From positions 20,349,985 to 20,413,984 of the forward strand of contig OZ038433.1 of the NCBI GenBank assembly GCA_964036275.1: a stretch of DNA of 64,000 nucleotides. Direction: 5' to 3'. Shown here piece by piece: positions 54,296 to 64,000 of this stretch. The notes under the pieces were generated by a model, which saw only the letters and a list, made by a program, of their open reading frames with translations, had not been told where the DNA came from and did no database searches. The number at the start of each line of letters is the position of its first letter. The first letter of the stretch is position 1. Made by a program: the position numbers and the translations under genes. The DNA comes from Litoditis marina (taxonomy: Eukaryota; Nematoda; Chromadorea; Rhabditida; Rhabditidae).

Positions 54296-54313
54296 ACATA
54301 ATTGGCGATCAAG

Positions 54314-54604
54314 ATGAACAAAACTCTCGTAGCATTTACTGGGAATTTACTAGTAAGTTCGGATTCCCTGGAACGATCGCTCATCGGAGGATATTGGTTG
54401 CGATCGTTGGATTCGGATATTGTTCATTGTCGTCTACAAAGTCTCTTGTACGAAGAGATCGACACCCCTTTGGCTGCGTCCTGTGAAGCGAGACGTAGTA
54501 ACACTGTGACCTGTGAAGAGAACGGGAATCAGTATACGGTTTGTTGTGGAGTACTAGGTCTGTACGAGACTGTAAGTGTTGTCACCGACCCCCTTGCGAA
54601 GTGA
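54314..54604 (+). CDS. Retroelement 5' coding fragment (gag-like by position)
   Basis: First ATG after the LTR (54314-54316) opens a 96-codon frame (MNKTLVAFTG, SSDSLERSLIGGYW, CGVLGLYETV) ending TGA at 54602-54604. The unit 1 copy has a stop 28 codons earlier. No diagnostic gag or pol motif; assigned only by its place after LTR and primer site. Downstream coding sequence is missing. Confidence 0.35.
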   Translation: MNKTLVAFTGNLLVSSDSLERSLIGGYWLRSLDSDIVHCRLQSLLYEEIDTPLAASCEARRSNTVTCEENGNQYTVCCGVLGLYETVSVVTDPLAK

Positions 54605-55831
54605 TCACCCAGTTGAACTGCTGGTCATAGAGAGCGAAAGTTCTTCTTGCCATAGAGCGTGGGAGTTCGCCTTGAAGAAGGACGATTATATCAACCACAT
54701 GATACCAGAAACTAATATAACAATAGAAAAGAAATTTCGTATAAGGAGCAAATATGCATAATTATTATAAATTATACTGATCTAATGTGTTCAACGTGGT
54801 TTTGAAACAGAAATTCTATTTTGAAGTGCTAGCTTGTGGTTGAATCAGGATGAGAGCCTTCGGAATTAGGGTGGGCCTACTACCAATCGTTGTTCTCTAA
54901 CCCCCCCCCCCCGTTGTATTATAACCCCCGCCTTTCTTAGTATAACCCCCCCCCCCCCGGCCTTCTTCTTGGAGTGGGGACGTGGCCTTGGCATGTACTC
55001 GCATACATTTATGATCTTTTGCTCCAGTTTTCAGACCGCCCTCTATGCTATCGCTCTTTTCTTGTTCTTATACGATTTTTAGAGAAGACCATCCAAAGAG
55101 CGTTTCAATTGCTGAAATTACATCCTATCTTCTTTAACAACATTTTCTTGCAAATTCTAGTCAATCACAAACCACCTTGATAATCACTGATTGACATAAG
55201 TGTTCACATATTCTATAGCGTTTTGTGTATGGAACCACCTTTATCGTCCTACTGTTAATTTGGATGGAGTTATCGAAATGTTTCGAAACATCAGCACAGT
55301 ACGTCATTACAGTATGCCATGGTTCAAATAAATTCCTTGGACCCCTTTTTTTCAAGTGTTTCAATTTGCCAAGCCCTCTACAGGATCGTTCTGGAGCTAA
55401 AACGGTGTATTGGCCTAATATAAGACGTGGCCGAATAAAAATGTTTTGGAAACGGCCTATTTCAGAAACTTCACACGGAGAGAGGAAATGGTGCCATATT
55501 TTTTCCCAATCCAGTGAATCAAGGCTCTAGTGAGTAGCATTTCACTGTATGAGCTCCCCCAGCATTATACCCAATTCGCACTTTGTATGTTGACAAAGTG
55601 TCCAGCCCGTGTTCCTCTGCGTGCAAGCGCACTTTGTACACGGATAAAGTATGACTGTTGGTTCTGACGTTTTCCTGAGTCTACTTCTCAGCATAATGAA
55701 ATTAATGCAATCTATCTAAACCTCATATGTTATGCGTTCTGTCTCACATGTCTGCGCTCTCTTCCGAATCAACGGTCAACCTCTGTCTGTTTTTAGTCTG
55801 CGTCTTCGCCCACTGCACACCGACTTATCCG

Positions 55832-58800
55832 ATGAAGTTTCAATCATCACCACTGATCTTTTCATCTACTGCGTCTCCTGGCGGGTCCGTGGTTGGTCAT
55901 CCGCCACCGTTATTTCCCCAGCACCCGTTTCAGGCTGACAACCAGTTGGCAGCAATGTCGGTACATGGCCAGCAGGTTGCCGGCGAGGTGGGCATCATGT
56001 CAGCATACCGTCAACGAGGAATCTACTCCCCTGCCAGCCCATCTACTTCCAATAGTTCTCCCAGCGCCATTTTCAAGGTAAGAACTACATAAAGTCCGTG
56101 GTATGGTTAAGTTAATGTGCTCGGTAAGAGATGAACTCATAACCACCTTATTCAAAGACCAAGGGTCACGCCAACATTGAAAATAAGAACAGTTTGGGAA
56201 CGTATTCTATGTTTACCATTGTAACAGTACCCAAAAAACCATTCGGCAATTCACTATGCGCAAAATTTTTGATGTGTTTTTCAATATTTTTCAAATTCCC
56301 GCCGCGCTCCTAGTTGCTCCTAATTTTGGCAGTGTATCACGTACATTCCATCATACCGTAATGCGAGTATTCACTGCTACAATCGTTGTTTTTGTTGTTC
56401 TTTTTGCTTTATCATTGTTATTATTGTTGCGATTTTCCCTGTTGTGTTTTCACACTTTTGAGTGTTAACCAATCACATATATATATAGTCGCTCGAGCCC
56501 GTACACTCATCGGAATGTTGGTAAAAAAGCTCTTTGTTGATTGCATAAGTTTGAATGTGACGTTTTCACAATTTGTCACTCCTTCAATTATTTGCACTGG
56601 CTCCACTTTTCTACAATACAGCTCATATAATAGTCCCCCTCTTTTCAAGTTCATGTATTCGTTTTCAGGCTGCTTAGGTGATGTCCGCGTATTGATGATT
56701 CGACGCCAAACTTGGGAGCTTAGGCTGAATGATTTTGAGGTGATGGTTCGACCTTGTTTGGTTCATGGCTAAGTAGAGGGAACTTGGAACGATTTTTTAG
56801 GTTGTGAACAAAGCATTTAACACGAAAAATTCATCCGTTTTTTCGTTGGTCATAGAGACATATCAGCAACACCTTGAAGAAAAAAATTCACCTTTTTGTT
56901 ACACTTTTTCTTTGAAGTTGACTGTCTGCAGATCTTCCTTTAGTGTATTGCGCGTTGAAAGTTTTCGTGCTCAATGAGCTTCCAAACCATATAATTTTCG
57001 TAAAGTCATTCAGTTCATGATAATGAAGCCCATACCCATTATAATCAACTTGGCGGGTAGATACTACTAAAAGTAACTCCATCATTACTACTCTACGTGT
57101 TACCTAGGTCTCAGTCATGTCATCTATAAGTTTTTCTAACTATTTTATAAAAACCTCAGCAGATTATTGTCAATCAATATAATTAATCTTAATCTGTGTT
57201 CGTTCGAACTAGCATCAGGCATGTGGTAATCATACCGGCATTCATAGAATAAAAACTTCTTATTCGTAACAATTCGAAATTCATCAAGTATATATGAACT
57301 TCAGCACTCAAAACCACTTACCGGAACAGAAGAAGAAGATAGAAGAATTTTCGAATGTTTTGTTTGCGTATGGGTCTCAATACACATGTTTGTCTTGTTT
57401 GTTTTCATAACTGGTGATCAATTCGGAATAATTCATGAACAATCAATTCCACAACAATGGGGACATGTAATAACAAACGGGATTGATCACATACACACAT
57501 ACACATAATTAACCATCAAGGTTATTCAAGTTTCAATTCTGAATGAAAAACGGGTGCTGAGAATAAGTTACGAATGAACCTAGTGAAAGAGGCTAAATAA
57601 CGTAAATTTTCCACTTACTAAATAATGTGAGAAACAAATCAGATTCCATAGTATGAAAGTATCAATATTTCAAGTGAAATCACTATTTGATCAGAATCGG
57701 CTAAATGTGGACAAAAAGGAGCCCGTTTTCAAGATTGTGCTGAAACTAATCACTAATCATAGTGAAATTTTCCGCATATCAGAGGGAAAAACGGGCTCCC
57801 GTTCGGCCGAACTCAGTAATTTGGCTCAGATTTGAAGCAAAACCTTAATGTTTAACAGAGTAACGTAATAGACAGGGTACCCTTCATTAATAATCACAGT
57901 CACACTTACTGGTGTGATCATACTTTTGCTTACATAAATTGGTTGAACACTAATCGAACACAGAAAGTGTGGATATAAGAGTTTACAGGTTCGTTATGAA
58001 AACTAAACAAGCCAGAACCTCACATTCTCAAATATGATTGCCAAATCAGATGTGAACCATCTTGCATGACATTTTGAGTGGCCGGTATATATCAATTGCG
58101 AATTTTCACAGATCAGACTATTCGACAAAAACGGAGTCCGTTTTTCAATTCAAACCCGTGAAAAAGAAGACTTTGCATATAAAATAGACGGATTTTCTTG
58201 TTGTTTTTTTCTTGTAGAAAAAAGTAGCCTGTTTTTCGATTCTTAGTGACTTTCACATCAAAACTTGAATCTTTCATCGACTAATGAAAAAGAAACCAAC
58301 TATAAAAATTGTAAGACATACCAGTCACCCAAAATCTCAAATACACTCAATAACAAGCTGACCAAAGATTTTGACTTGCGGAATCCTTTGTTTCTATGAA
58401 AATCGAGCAGAACGTGCAACTGCGACCTGCACACAATATCCCATCAGCCACTGATTGGTTCCAATTCCGAAACAGAGTAGAAGAACGGACGAGCCCTATC
58501 CTGTTCTGAAGAAAACAACGAGTGAAAGAAACGTGTGTCACAAATTTCGGTTATGACTCCCTTTTTCGTACTTTATTCGAAATAAGAGGAACATAACAAA
58601 GTAATAGTAAACGATAAGCGATTACATAGTATGTGCGTAAACTGTAGAACATAAGCGTGAGAATATCTTATCTTCTTATAACTCATTTCGTGAGTACCGC
58701 GGACACATTTTTTGGAGCCGAGCGAAATTAAAGAATTGGACAGCAACTATTATTCCACACAAATTTCCGATTTTATGACCACAAACAATCGTTAAAAACC

Positions 58801-61800
58801 CACTGCTTTTCACATACACTGTATGCTCTCTAAAGAATATGAAATACTATGATACTCACCGGATATGAAATATCGAATGGAGATGACACTACTCCGACCT
58901 CCTCATGCCAGCGAGAATAGGCGCTGTACTAATTCATTGTCAGACAAGTCAAATTATTTTCGAGCCGACCAACACAAAACACTAGCTTCGGGCTCAAATC
59001 AACTATCTTGGAAAAGCACATGTACTTTTATCAAGTATTATATGTACATCCGAATGAAATGAATGTAACAAAAACATAAAATAAAAAATAAAAGTGAAAA
59101 GCAAAGCAGCGACGTCGTATTTTCCGGCCCAACCGTCTACCTGGTGCCTTATACGCAATCCCCGTCGCGCACTTTTGCGTAGTGCGCCAAATTTGAAAAA
59201 AATAAAAAGCTACAGTACGACAGGTTTTAGTAATACCGTTTGCTTAGTTCTTTTCCTTCATTTCTGAGCCTAATAGTCTTCTATGCTTCTACAGACTACA
59301 AAAACGACAAACGGTTAGGCTTGCTAATAAATGTTGGCGAGACCCTTTCTATTCAAGACGGTTTTGGGTTTTCTCAGGGGGTTGAACTATGAAATCTGTC
59401 TTGTACTGACTCCACACCTTAGCGTTTACGATGTGAAATCCCGTACGGAAGAGAGGCCAAATTTGTGTTTGCGAACGATGGTGGTATTTTGGGTCGCCAC
59501 ATTTTTAATGCTCAAGTTCATCTCGTAGTTGAATTGAAACTGATGTTTGAGACAGACAGTGTTATTTTGAACGGTGAATGAAACAGTTGGGTGAAATATG
59601 GGCGAAGAAAACTCAGTAACAGAATGAAGCGGTGCAGTTGAGAAGTAAACATAATAAACATTAGTGAAACGTGGGGGAACCAGCAAATTTGTGAGTTGTT
59701 TTTGATTTGACCTCCATATCAGCGAAAAGTGTACAATACAGATTGCTCAGATATTGTATCAGAAGTATTCTGCAAAAATAGAACAATACCATTGTGTCAC
59801 AATGGTTCACGAAGCCCGCATAATATTTCATAATATGTCGATAGGCAAATTTTAGTCTACTTTGATATAATACGTGCGTTGTGAACCATTGTGCAACAAT
59901 GGTGTTGTTCTATTTTTGCAGAATACTTCTGATACAATATCTGAGCAATCTGTATTGTACACTTTTTGCTGATATGTAGGTCAGATCAAAAACAACTCAC
60001 ACATTTGCTGGTTCCCCCATTTTTTACAAATTGTTCTCTTTTTGCTATAGTTCACACCATTCCTACTGAGAGTCCTACAATAACCTTACAAACTTTCCGA
60101 AGGCTGTTGTGAAGCTGAAAATGGCGTTCATAGAAAACGCTCTCGTATATTTACTCTACTTGAGAAACAGAAGGAGGTACGAAAATCCTGAACTTCTCCA
60201 ATCAAAAGTAAGTGAGCAAAACGGCTTGTAGTTCTCCAAATCTTACTGTAGGAGTCTCAGTAGGAATGGAAAAGACTATAGTTGTACTCCTACAACAGGC
60301 CATGTTGCTTATTCACAGAGTAAATTTTGTAAATTCTTGTGTGCAAGACGATGACATTTTACGAATGACTGGAATATCAAAAAACGTTTGAAACATATGA
60401 AACTGGTTACACTCAACCGGGGTCCAGTATGTGGCAACATGCGGGTGCAACGAGGCACGGTTTGAAAAAGATAAAAATAAAATTTACGAATAACTGGATA
60501 AAAATGAGTAGAACCTTGAATGTTTTTCTTCTAACACCTATATGTTATTTACAGGGAGAAGTGTGTGTTGGATGTTCGAGTGATTCTGCTATTCGCGTGC
60601 ACTACGGAGCCTCATCCTGTCACGGTTGCAAGGCATTTTTCCGGTCAGTAAAAATACGTTTTCCAAAAAATACGTTTGCCAGTGGTTTATATACTACTGA
60701 GCAAAGCAATACACGTGAAACATTAGCAAAACGCTCTGTTTTCCTCCAACGTCTCCTTCTTTCTTTTATCTCATACTGCGTAATGAGTTCGTGTCTTGAG
60801 TAACTAGAATTGAGAATTTACATCCCATTTCTATCATGTTTGGGTCCTACGGAGAAGTTTTTCTGTATTTCAATTTGACCTTCTAATACTGGTAAGATGG
60901 TTAGAATGTGTCTTTTGAAAATCACGTGGGAGTGAGCAGGACGATTTATAATAGTTTCAATTTCACTCGCTAATGTTAGAATATTTGAAACGCTTCAATT
61001 GTGTATTGTGTTCTGTCGCCCGTACAGCCTAATGAGGACAGCGATACTCAGCACAAGCCTGGTTGCAGAACAATAAAATACGCATGGCGGCGAAACAAAT
61101 CGATTTTTTCTCCAACCGCCTGCGTCTCTCACAATTAACGCAATTGTTTTGTTCTTGAACTGTTCCGACCAAACACGGATCTGTGTTTTAGAGAGCGCGT
61201 TCTAAGTAGATAGTATCAGGATCAGCAGTCCAACGGCCTTTCGATCGCAAGCATAGCCAATTGGACGAAAGGAGACAGAACGCATGCGAGAGGGTAAAAG
61301 CGCTGTTTCATAGGAAAGAGGGGTATAGTGGTTTCATGGGGTTTCATTTGGTTTATGGGGCAATAGGGTACAGAGGTGTTTTCAGAAGGATTAGCGACGC
61401 GCCAATTGTCTGCTATTGGCTAGCTATGAGAGCGAGATAGCATACAGGTCAATGAGACCGCAGACAGGTTAAGACATTATGCGTCTCTGTGATCTGCTCA
61501 CTCTCTCGCCGAGACCGCTACAAAAGGGGCTAGCGAATTGGCTCAGAGCATTCTCACCGAGAATCGGAATCTCTCAAAAACATCATTATACCGTTAGCAA
61601 TTTCTTACATGGTATAATATATTCGATGCTGAAACTATTTCTAAACTCTCGAATTTTCCTTCCGCCCATTTTTGTTTTTCTTGTAGGCGAAGTGTGTTCG
61701 AAGGTCGATCGTATGTATGCAGTGCGGAGAACAACTGCAAAATCACGAATGGTGAGAAAATCACAAAACTAAAAAATGACTCATGAAAAAAGATTAGGGG

Positions 61801-64000
61801 TTAAGATGATTAAGCGAACTACGAAACCACAATGGAGTCTTTGTTTCCTTTGTTGGTGTAAAAATCAGTGTATTAATCATCTCTCTGATACTTTTTCTGT
61901 GTTTACATATAATTACGGTAACAAATTTCCTTTACTCTTCACTCCTTTACAATAATAAAATTTCGAACACCCATTTCGCCAGAGCAGGCAGTGAACAAGT
62001 CGTTTCAAGTCCACTGAATAGTATATAAGCTGTTATGAGCTTTGATTTTTAGGTCCCCTTCTATAGTTGTAGTTTGCAATAGAATAGATTGTTCATTCGC
62101 GATTGAACACGTGTCTTTCCACATTGGTCTATGTGGCACTCTAATTATGGGATATTATTGATGATAAAGAAGAAAAATTAGATAAACACATGAGGAGAAA
62201 ACATTGGTAAAGTGCACCGTATCTAAAGTGCGCCCACGGTTCACCTGAGCAAGTTTAACTTTCTATTTCTCATCTTTTGAATTTTATTGTTCATTGTGTA
62301 TGCACTTCTTAAAAACACCAAACTCCTATAAAAATGATTAGGTAAAGAAAAACATAGTGATTTTTCACCGATTTCGGATATGACTATAGAACAAGTTGAA
62401 CAAGAGATAATGACAGATACAGTATACCCCCATCGGGCGTAGCGCGGAGCGCTGCGCAGTTTTTGTTTAGAGGTCTGCAGACATTCCAAAACAGTTCATT
62501 AAATTTTTCTTCAAAGTACGTAGACCATTTTATTAGATTTTTGCATTAATCACTGAAAGGGCAACACGTCTACAAGACATTCAATTTACGTTCCAAGTAA
62601 AATTTGTTGAGAGGAGTTAGAGGACCCAACGTCTCGCAAAAATGGCTTCCGTGCTCGGCGGCGGCGGCGGCGACAAAAGTGTCCGCCTCCTCAAATCTCG
62701 GCATAGTTTCGCACAAAATTAATTTAATCCAAAAATTCTTACATTGTTGGAAAGCTATAAAAAAGTTGAGGTATACGTATTTTTCAGATATGTCTGAAAT
62801 TTGAATATTACGTGTGAGACGGCCAAAAATGGTCTCGCAAAAAATCATGGATGGACCGGTTTCGTGAAAATAAAAATGAAAGAAGAGTTTAACGTGTAGT
62901 AGGAAGACGTTTTCCAATGAGGAACTCATGACAGGCGGGTACAGCTTAGTTTTCACTTCTATTCACATGTCTGAATGGCGGATTGGATAATAGCTCTATT
63001 CACGGACGGCGAACGAAGGTTCGAATCCTGCTTAGGGCAAAAAAATTGATCTCACTTGAACGAGGTTACAACTACGCCAATAGTTCTGGACTACGGCGCC
63101 GTTAAAAACTTTCCTTGCTTAGCTATTGTTCAAAAAAAAATTCCTTGCTTAGCTATTGTTCAAAAATATAATTTTTATCAAAAATGACCGTTATTTCGTA
63201 ACTATAGGAAAATAATTCAATTAGTATAAGAAACGAGTGTAAAGAAAGTGCAGATTAGTTTTGGATGAAACGTGTACAAGAATTATGAAAGAAGTCCAAT
63301 AATAATATTTTGAGGAAAAGGCTAATCTCGCTTTTCTTGAAAAAAAAACAGAGTGTAAGCTAGATCATTGTGAGTCGCAGTCAGAAAATTTCTTTTCGGT
63401 CGCAAAAAACTAGGTATCCATTTTTTTCTGAAATTATAAACCGAGTGAGATTAGCCTTTTCCTCAAAATATTTTTATTGGACTTTTTTCATATTTCTTGT
63501 ACACGTTTCATCCAAAACTAATCTTTACTTTCTTTACACCCGTTTTTTGTACTAATCTTTGTTGTGTTGACGACAACGCTTCTTTAAATTCCAGAACTTC
63601 GAGAGAAAACGAATATAATCAACGTCTTAGAATTTAGGTATTATTACTAGGGATTTTGTGACCGCCTAGTGCATCAATTTGCTCTTGCACATCGCTCAGC
63701 CTACGCTCATACATATCGACCTAACTCCTAACCAAACATTACAATTCGATATATCTCTTCGGAAAATGTCGTATTTCAAAATGCGTTTCAAATTAGCTAC
63801 TATCCTACAAAGCATCATCTCGTCCAGCATTGTTAATTGCATGTAATATTATGTGCGCGTAACAGGGCAAACGTGCCCTTTTCTTTTCAGCATTTCTGTC
63901 CATTTACCCTTATGGAGTGCCATATTATATGGAAAGTGTTTAATCGCAAATAAAATCCTATTCTAATCTATTCTATGAGAGCTACAGTATACCTTCAGCT
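55832..64000 (+). CDS. Nuclear hormone receptor, second copy, 5' three exons (3' end outside window)
   Basis: Exons 55832-56077, 60555-60643 and 61687-61751 correspond in length and phase to exons 1-3 of the gene at 22792 (246, 89 and 65 nt). All four finger 1 Cys and the first two finger 2 Cys are kept. Differences are amino-acid changing as well as silent: A/B region Leu-Pro, Gly-Val and Ala-Gly; RAHYG to RVHYG in finger 1; CNIT to CKIT in finger 2. The exon 3 acceptor is CTTGTAG instead of CTTGCAG. Exon 4 would begin just past 64000. No disabling change is visible, so it may be a functional paralogue, or an allele if the duplication is an assembly artefact. Confidence 0.8.
59661..60045. 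mobile_element. Hairpin element family H, copy B2 (unit 2)
   Basis: Duplicate of 26652-27045. Its right tail is split by the TA-flanked MITE at 60048-60278 and resumes at 60281. Confidence 0.85.
60048..60278. mobile_element. 231-bp MITE with TA target duplication, unit 2 only
   Basis: Ends TAGTTCACACCATTCC and its imperfect inverse (GGAATGGAAAAGACTA). Inner terminal repeat ATTCCTACTGAGA(G/C)TCC is shared. TA flanks both sides (60046-60047, 60279-60280). Unit 1 shows the empty site TTTGCTAGTTGTAC (about 27032-27045). The TA target is typical of Tc1/mariner-type elements. No coding capacity. Confidence 0.88.
62972..63045 (+). repeat. tRNA-derived (pol III-like) sequence
   Basis: AATGGCGGATTGGATAATAG (A-box region) and the perfect B-box GGTTCGAATCC (about 63012), then GCTTAGGGCAAAAAAA. 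T stem pairs at four of five positions but the acceptor stem does not close. Confidence 0.5.
63224..63552. mobile_element. Hairpin MITE with TA flanks
   Basis: Arms 63224-63331 and 63444-63552 are inverse complements with few mismatches (left GTATAAGAAACGAGTGTAAA, right TTTACACCCGTTTTTTGTAC), flanked by TA on both sides. Loop about 112 bp. No coding content. Confidence 0.8.

Larger units (their letters stand above)
62433..63555. mobile_element. 1.12-kb unit 2-specific block (insertion, or deletion in unit 1)
   Basis: Unit 1 reads CCCCCATCTTTG across 29201-29212; unit 2 has 1123 bp between that A and T. The block begins TCGGGCGTAGCGCGG and ends GTACTAA, formally TC...CTAA in an AT site as for Helitrons, but no 3' terminal hairpin precedes CTAA as expected. 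It contains a tRNA-derived sequence and a hairpin MITE at its right end. Composite insertion or unit 1 deletion remain possible. The 128-codon minus frame (62570-62956) is unsupported. Confidence 0.55.
53322..64000 (+). repeat. Segmental duplication, unit 2 (receptor 5' region)
   Basis: Second copy of 19262-29990, same orientation. It starts just upstream of the dihydropyrimidinase remnant's broken 5' side. From 57836 to about 59778 no difference from unit 1 was seen at a constant offset of 33009. It runs off the window. Confidence 0.9.

Noticed and set aside
62570..62956. 128-codon minus frame with an Ala run
   Set aside because: Alanine run comes from a GGC repeat; it lies within the unit 2-specific repeat block and shows no domain.

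Overview
The window is eukaryotic and almost certainly from a Caenorhabditis-type nematode. Exons are short, with TTTCAG-type acceptors and GTAAGT/GTGAGT donors. It carries a nematode-style nuclear hormone receptor, secreted Thr-rich/Cys-rich proteins, and very many small hairpin and MITE-like elements. Nothing prokaryotic is present: no operons, no Shine-Dalgarno sites, no CRISPR array. The protein-coding genes are spliced, so most had to be assembled from short exons; exon coordinates and phases are given in each entry.

Layout. 1-1660: 3' end of a CR1/jockey-type non-LTR retrotransposon. 1661-4703: 201-bp satellite, 15 copies. 4704-5796: DNA element with terminal inverted repeats. 5.8-16.4 kb: no convincing gene; tRNA-derived repeats, hairpin elements, a 1.37-kb foldback transposon with a 7-bp target duplication, GGCGCC-rich repeats and microsatellites. 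16.5-43.2 kb: first unit of a large tandem duplication, with a Cys-rich secreted-protein fragment (minus strand), an LTR retroelement remnant, and a complete ten-exon nuclear hormone receptor gene (22792-36243, plus strand, 479 aa). 43.2-64.0 kb: second unit, with the secreted-protein gene and two possible first exons, a 64-aa two-exon secreted Cys-rich peptide gene (48987-49775, minus), a decayed 3' half of a dihydropyrimidinase gene (51333-52995, minus), the LTR remnant again, and the first three exons of a second receptor copy that runs off the window end.

The two units differ by a few percent and by copy-specific insertions: a 661-bp hAT MITE with an 8-bp target duplication in unit 1, a 231-bp TA-flanked MITE in unit 2, and a 1.12-kb block in unit 2. 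About 1.9 kb of receptor intron 1 looks identical in both. This fits a tandem duplication followed by gene conversion, but an assembly that placed two haplotypes in tandem would look similar.

Most notable: the intact ten-exon receptor model and its duplication; the small secreted peptide gene and its frameshifted paralogue; alternative first exons with matched phases for the secreted protein; a CRE-like TGACGTCA satellite in a receptor intron; a hairpin-element family present five times; and several unrelated elements built from an amplified short palindromic motif.
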